A stretch of DNA of 13,914 bases from Kingella oralis. GTDB lineage: Bacteria > Pseudomonadota > Gammaproteobacteria > Burkholderiales > Neisseriaceae. This document shows, piece by piece, positions 10,944 to 13,914 of this stretch. How positions within the stretch are numbered: the first letter of the stretch is position 1; every line of letters starts with the position of its first letter. The stretch is taken from the NCBI GenBank assembly GCA_905373195.1, contig CAJPSG010000005.1, positions 1-13,914 of the forward strand, read 5' to 3'. The notes beneath the pieces were generated by a model. The model did no database searches. It saw only the letters and a list, made by a program, of their open reading frames with translations, and was not told where the DNA came from. Position numbers and translations under genes: made by a program.

Positions 10944-12227
10944 TTAGTGAATGATATGTTGAAGCTGCCAGCTTGTTGTTGTGTTGAGCGTGCGGACGTG
11001 GCATGAATCGCCTAACACGGTGGCGGCTGCGCCGTATTCGCTTGTTTCATCGCCTTCAAGAATAGCTAGGCGTTTATTGTGGGTGTCTAGGCGTTTTAGG
11101 TCGCTAAATTTGCCGTGTGCTTGATAGACGCTTGCCCAATCTATTTTGCCGTCTTTTAGGGCGATGGGCTCAATCAATACGTTGCGCTCGGGGGTGGTGA
11201 GGGCGAAGGGGAATACCAGCTGATGCCCGCTGATGCCTGTGGTTTTGTAGTCTTTAACAATGTTTTGCGCGGGAATGTCGCGGCGCAAGACGGTTTCAAC
11301 CATGCTGCGAAAGCGTATTTGGTTGAATTTGGGCAGCCATTTAGGCAGGCGAAATGATAGGGCTAGGGCGAGTTTGGTTGCATCGGCTAGGGCTGCAGAT
11401 AAGTCGGCTACATTGCCTGTTGCTTGAATTTCGCCATCTTCATTGAAGGAAGCAAAGCGGATGCCGTTGGTGTGATTGATGCTTTGGTATCTTTTGGGGT
11501 CTAATTTTGCGCCCATTTGTTCGGCGAGCAGGGCATAGTCTCCAAAATCGGTTAAAACAAAGTGGTTTTCTTGTGGAAACAGTATGGTGAAGCTGATGCT
11601 GCTGCCATCTGTGCCAAAAGTTAAAGGGGATGCGAGTGTTACGCTGTTGGCAGTTTGGTTGATTGGCTGCCATGCGGTAAGCTGTTTGAGTATATCGGTT
11701 TTCATGGCTAAAACAATTCTAGTTGCTCGTGGGGCAAAGGCGGGATGCTGCCTTGCAGGGTAATGTGATTTGTCGGTAACAAATGCGCGGATTATGGTTG
11801 CGGGTTGGCAATCGGTCAATAACAGCGGCTCGGCGTAGCCGTCTCCTTCGTTTGTCCAAATATGGCGGTGCAAGCCTGTTATGTGTTGCCGATGATAAGG
11901 CAGCCCTGCGCCAATATGGTTGATATGGGGTTTTGTTGTGTCGTAGTCGTATGCGCTTATCCGGTGGTTGGCAACATATAAGCCTGCCGTTATGTTGGCA
12001 TCTCGCGCAATGGCAATGCCTGCTCGGCTGATATTGTATGCGCCGCGATAGCTTAACCGCAATAGCAGGTCTTCGCGTATGGTGGTTTTTATTTGCAATA
12101 TGCTTTCAAAATGGAAGCGGGCGGGGATGTAATTGCCTTGCTTTTTTTGCCATTTTATCGGGCGTACTGCAAATTTCGGCGTGGCGATAATGGCTTGCGC
12201 TTCGGCAATGCTCAATGTTTGCTGCAT
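10944..12227 (-). CDS. fusion of a DUF6978-like and a DUF1828/DUF1829-like domain, unknown function
   Basis: A 427-residue cytoplasmic protein. Residues 1-150 resemble DUF6978: a beta-rich segment with RLSYRGAYNISRAGIAI and a His-rich motif around HIGAGLPYHRQHITGLHRHIWTNEGDGYAEPL. Residues 175-427 resemble DUF1828 followed by DUF1829, with the signature HFVLTDFGDYALLAEQMGAKLD and a C-terminal region centred on FPFALTTPERNVLIEPI. These domains are often separate proteins; here they are one chain. The start at 12227 has AAGGAG six bases upstream; the TTG eight codons earlier overlaps that site. No catalytic motif is certain. It sits between the CI repressor and a toxin-antitoxin module, with its own terminator: the position where prophages carry immunity, exclusion or defence genes. 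Domain names come from pattern memory and need a profile search. Confidence 0.7.
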   Translation of the reverse strand: MQQTLSIAEAQAIIATPKFAVRPIKWQKKQGNYIPARFHFESILQIKTTIREDLLLRLSYRGAYNISRAGIAIARDANITAGLYVANHRISAYDYDTTKPHINHIGAGLPYHRQHITGLHRHIWTNEGDGYAEPLLLTDCQPATIIRAFVTDKSHYPARQHPAFAPRATRIVLAMKTDILKQLTAWQPINQTANSVTLASPLTFGTDGSSISFTILFPQENHFVLTDFGDYALLAEQMGAKLDPKRYQSINHTNGIRFASFNEDGEIQATGNVADLSAALADATKLALALSFRLPKWLPKFNQIRFRSMVETVLRRDIPAQNIVKDYKTTGISGHQLVFPFALTTPERNVLIEPIALKDGKIDWASVYQAHGKFSDLKRLDTHNKRLAILEGDETSEYGAAATVLGDSCHVRTLNTTTSWQLQHIIH

Positions 12228-12346
12228 ATTGTTCTCCTTTTTCAGGCTCAAAATTTCAATCCAACACGCTCCACCAAAACGCCCAATGATGCGGCTTCAA
12301 TACAGCTTAATTTTCTGCTTAACCACGCCCACGATGCGTTTTCAGG

Positions 12347-13066
12347 CTATCCCGTTACCTCTATGTGGATGATGCCTGTGTAGCGTCCGAGAATATTAAA
12401 TTCATGCTCGTATTCGGGGTCAATGCGGAATGGGTCGTATTGCTTGTTGTCGGATTTGGCAAATAGCCCATTGGGGGTTTTTTGCAGGCGTTTGAGGTAT
12501 AAATCGCCACGGTAATAGAAAAAATAGATGGCATCGCCCATAAAGCGTTGTTCGCTTATGTCTAGAAAAATGGTTGCGCCGCTGGGGATGGTGGGGCTCA
12601 TGCTGTCGCCTACGGTGCTTACCAGTTTGATTTTGTTGGTGTCGCGCCGCCCAAACAGTTTATACCCTTGCTCATAGGAAAAGCCGATGATGTTGAGCAG
12701 GTCGGGATAGTCGTAAAGGGCGGGCGCGCCCTCGCCTTGCGCGCCTGTGATGTCTAGTTGTTCTATCAGTATTTTGTCTTTGGTGTCGCGGGGGTTGAGG
12801 GTGTAGTTGCCTTCGTCTGTGCGATAGTTCGCATACAGTTCTGGAATGGTAACCATATTTTCAATCCCAAAATGGGATGGGGGAACGACATCGGAAAAAT
12901 ATTCAATTAAATCATCAATATGTTTCTTTCCTATTCTGCCACTTTTTATCCATCCTGCAACGGATGGCTGCCTTACGCCAAATTTGTCTGCGACTTCTGA
13001 TTGCGTAACGTCTTTTAATTTCATTGCTGTTTTAATGGCTTCGCCTAATTTTTCTCCTGTGTACAT
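12347..13066 (-). CDS. CI-type prophage repressor with S24 peptidase-like domain
   Basis: A 239-residue lysogeny repressor. The N-terminal helix-turn-helix (about residues 18-42, VTQSEVADKFGVRQPSVAGWIKSG) binds operators in the adjacent cI-cro gap. The C-terminal half is a LexA/S24 domain with the serine S155 in GDSMSP and the lysine K192 in LYLKRL. I see no clear Ala-Gly or Cys-Gly cleavage site in the linker, so RecA-driven self-cleavage is doubtful. Inactivation by the antirepressor encoded at 5739 is a plausible alternative. The start has GGAG eight bases upstream. It is divergent from the Cro-like gene, the classic lambdoid switch layout. No truncation is visible. Confidence 0.92.
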   Translation of the reverse strand: MYTGEKLGEAIKTAMKLKDVTQSEVADKFGVRQPSVAGWIKSGRIGKKHIDDLIEYFSDVVPPSHFGIENMVTIPELYANYRTDEGNYTLNPRDTKDKILIEQLDITGAQGEGAPALYDYPDLLNIIGFSYEQGYKLFGRRDTNKIKLVSTVGDSMSPTIPSGATIFLDISEQRFMGDAIYFFYYRGDLYLKRLQKTPNGLFAKSDNKQYDPFRIDPEYEHEFNILGRYTGIIHIEVTG

Positions 13067-13195
13067 TTTAAAATCTCCATTATAGATATAGCCAAAGGCT
13101 ATATTTTATTCCTAATGCAAGCTAAACAGTCAATAGCTATTGAGTGGGTTATTTTTTTCGGCTAGAATATAGGCATTGTTTATAGAGATGCCAAA
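13067..13195. promoter_or_regulatory. CI/Cro switch region with divergent promoters
   Basis: Plus strand: TTGAGT (13140-13145), 17 bases, TAGAAT (13163-13168) for the Cro-like gene. Minus strand: TTGACT (13133-13128) followed 17-19 bases later by AATAAA/TAAAAT for cI. A perfect 14-bp palindrome TCAATAGCTATTGA (13130-13143) overlaps both -35 boxes. A second inverted repeat ATATAGCC/GGCTATAT (13086-13104) lies in the cI leader. ATAGGCATTGTTTATA near 13170 resembles the right half of the early operator at 10151-10166. Confidence 0.75.
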
Positions 13196-13417
13196 ATGGA
13201 ACGACTGAAAGAGTATTTAAACGATAAAACGCAGCAAGAAATGGCAACGTTGTTGGGCGTGCGCCAACCAACACTACAAGCATGGTTAGCAGAAAAACGC
13301 CCCATTCCGATTAAACGCTGCGTGCAAATTGAGGAATTGACGCAAGGCGCAGTAACGCGCCGCGACCTACGCCCTGATGATTGGGCGGAAATATGGCCCG
13401 AGTTGGCGCAGGATTAG
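13196..13417 (+). CDS. Cro/YdaS-like helix-turn-helix regulator
   Basis: A 73-residue DNA-binding protein, divergent from the CI gene. The helix-turn-helix spans about residues 11-32 (TQQEMATLLGVRQPTLQAWL), and RQP with a following small helix echoes the recognition helix of CI (VRQPSVAGWI), so both may read the same operator. The shape fits the YdaS-like Cro group found in prophages. It should promote lytic development by repressing cI. The ribosome-binding site is weak (AGAG before ATGCCAAAATG). Its last four bases overlap the end of the convergent coiled-coil gene. Confidence 0.87.
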   Translation: MERLKEYLNDKTQQEMATLLGVRQPTLQAWLAEKRPIPIKRCVQIEELTQGAVTRRDLRPDDWAEIWPELAQD

Positions 13418-13881
13418 GAAAGGAGTAGTTCATGTTTACACATAGGACAAACCAGATATTCGGACGAAATGATTTCATCGCCAAACGCTGCAAAGCAGCG
13501 CGTCTCTTTTTGCAAGATGGATTTTTTGCCATTGCTCATGCAGTTTGTGCAAATGTCGTGCGCGGGAGTGTGGTCGTTTCTCGTTGGTTGGTAGCGATAC
13601 ACAAAGCCACCCATTGGCAATTGGTGCAAAACATAACGCTTAAATTGAGTTTTTTGCTCGCGGATGTTTCGCATTTCTTTTTCCAACTCGGCATGACGAT
13701 TTGTGATGTCCGCATAGGCATCGCGCAAAGAAAACAGGCTGTTTTGCAAATCAAGGATGATTGAATTGAGTTCAATGGTTTTCTGCTGAATTTGGCTTGT
13801 ATCTTTGATTTCTTGGATGGCTTTAATGATTTCAAGACTGGAGTTGATAGCTGATGTGGCTGATAGAAATTCAGGCAGCAT
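13414..13881 (-). CDS. coiled-coil and zinc-ribbon prophage protein
   Basis: A 155-residue protein. Residues 1-78 are a long helical coiled coil (SAINSSLEIIKAIQEI onward to REQKTQFKRY), and the C-terminal half carries two Cys pairs, CTNC (about 111-114) and CPMC (about 145-148), that would form a zinc ribbon. Proteins with this layout are common next to prophage repressors, but their role is unknown. The start at 13881 has only a weak GGAT site, and the frame stays open to the window edge, so a longer N-terminus is possible. It is convergent with the Cro-like gene, ending in a four-base overlap. Confidence 0.75.
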   Translation of the reverse strand: MLPEFLSATSAINSSLEIIKAIQEIKDTSQIQQKTIELNSIILDLQNSLFSLRDAYADITNRHAELEKEMRNIREQKTQFKRYVLHQLPMGGFVYRYQPTRNDHTPAHDICTNCMSNGKKSILQKETRCFAAFGDEIISSEYLVCPMCKHELLLS

Positions 13882-13914
13882 GGTTTTATCCGTGGCAGGT
13901 TGTTGTGTGGAAAC

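Noticed and set aside
11679..11681. Internal ATG of the 427-aa gene as start of a separate DUF1828 protein
   Set aside because: No ribosome-binding site precedes this region and the frame is uninterrupted, so a single fused product is more likely.
1..13914. CRISPR arrays, tRNA or rRNA genes, insertion sequences
   Set aside because: No regularly spaced repeats, no cloverleaf-like sequence and no transposase were seen; the recurring 12-mers are uptake sequences with irregular spacing.

Overview
The window looks like a chromosomal segment of a Kingella-like member of the Neisseriaceae carrying the integrase end and the regulatory region of a lambdoid-type prophage. The host call rests on 13 exact copies of the 12-mer AGGCAGCCTGAA or its complement. 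This is the DNA-uptake-sequence dialect associated with Kingella. Copies are dense in the first 1.6 kb (8 copies) and sparse in the prophage (5 copies in about 11 kb), and they often form inverted pairs at gene ends.

Positions 1-2600 are host backbone, all on the minus strand: greA (transcript cleavage factor), a small lipoprotein, and cysK (O-acetylserine sulfhydrylase), separated by hairpins built from paired uptake sequences. Prophage DNA begins between the cysK start (2554) and the integrase stop (2761). That gap holds a 23-bp inverted repeat and an 8-bp direct repeat that could be attachment and integrase-binding sites.

Positions 2761-10085 are the early prophage region. On the minus strand, in transcription order, come a run of small unknown genes (46 aa at 10085, then 9932, 9653, 9337 and 9084), a NinG/HNH-like zinc protein, an exported small protein, an 80-aa and a 42-aa protein, an ERF single-strand annealing protein, and SSB. 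After a plus-strand interruption come a PolB-type 3'-5' exonuclease, a DUF4224 protein and a lambda-type tyrosine integrase. The plus-strand island (4845-6461) holds a VapBC toxin-antitoxin pair, two structured three-way-junction RNA elements resembling the phage P1/P7 C4 antisense RNA, and a KilA-N/P22AR-like antirepressor. In the second RNA element a hairpin loop is complementary to the antirepressor's ribosome-binding site.

Positions 10100-13900 are the control region. An 11-bp-arm palindrome (10126-10166) overlaps a strong promoter that should drive the long minus-strand operon. Next come two tandem terminators, a RelB/YafQ-type toxin-antitoxin module whose toxin gene appears frameshifted at its start, another terminator, and an uncharacterised 427-aa protein that I read as a DUF6978-like domain fused to a DUF1828/1829-like domain. 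It sits in the repressor-adjacent position where prophages often carry accessory or defence genes. A CI-type repressor with an S24 peptidase fold faces a Cro/YdaS-like regulator across a palindromic operator, and a coiled-coil zinc-ribbon protein closes the window.

Proposed logic: CI silences Cro and, through a shared operator half-site, the early recombination operon. The antirepressor inactivates CI, and the C4-like RNA layer keeps antirepressor translation off. The CI protein lacks an obvious Ala-Gly or Cys-Gly cleavage site, which fits induction through an antirepressor rather than RecA. The strongest candidates for something new are the C4-like RNA/antirepressor switch and the DUF6978-DUF1828 fusion.
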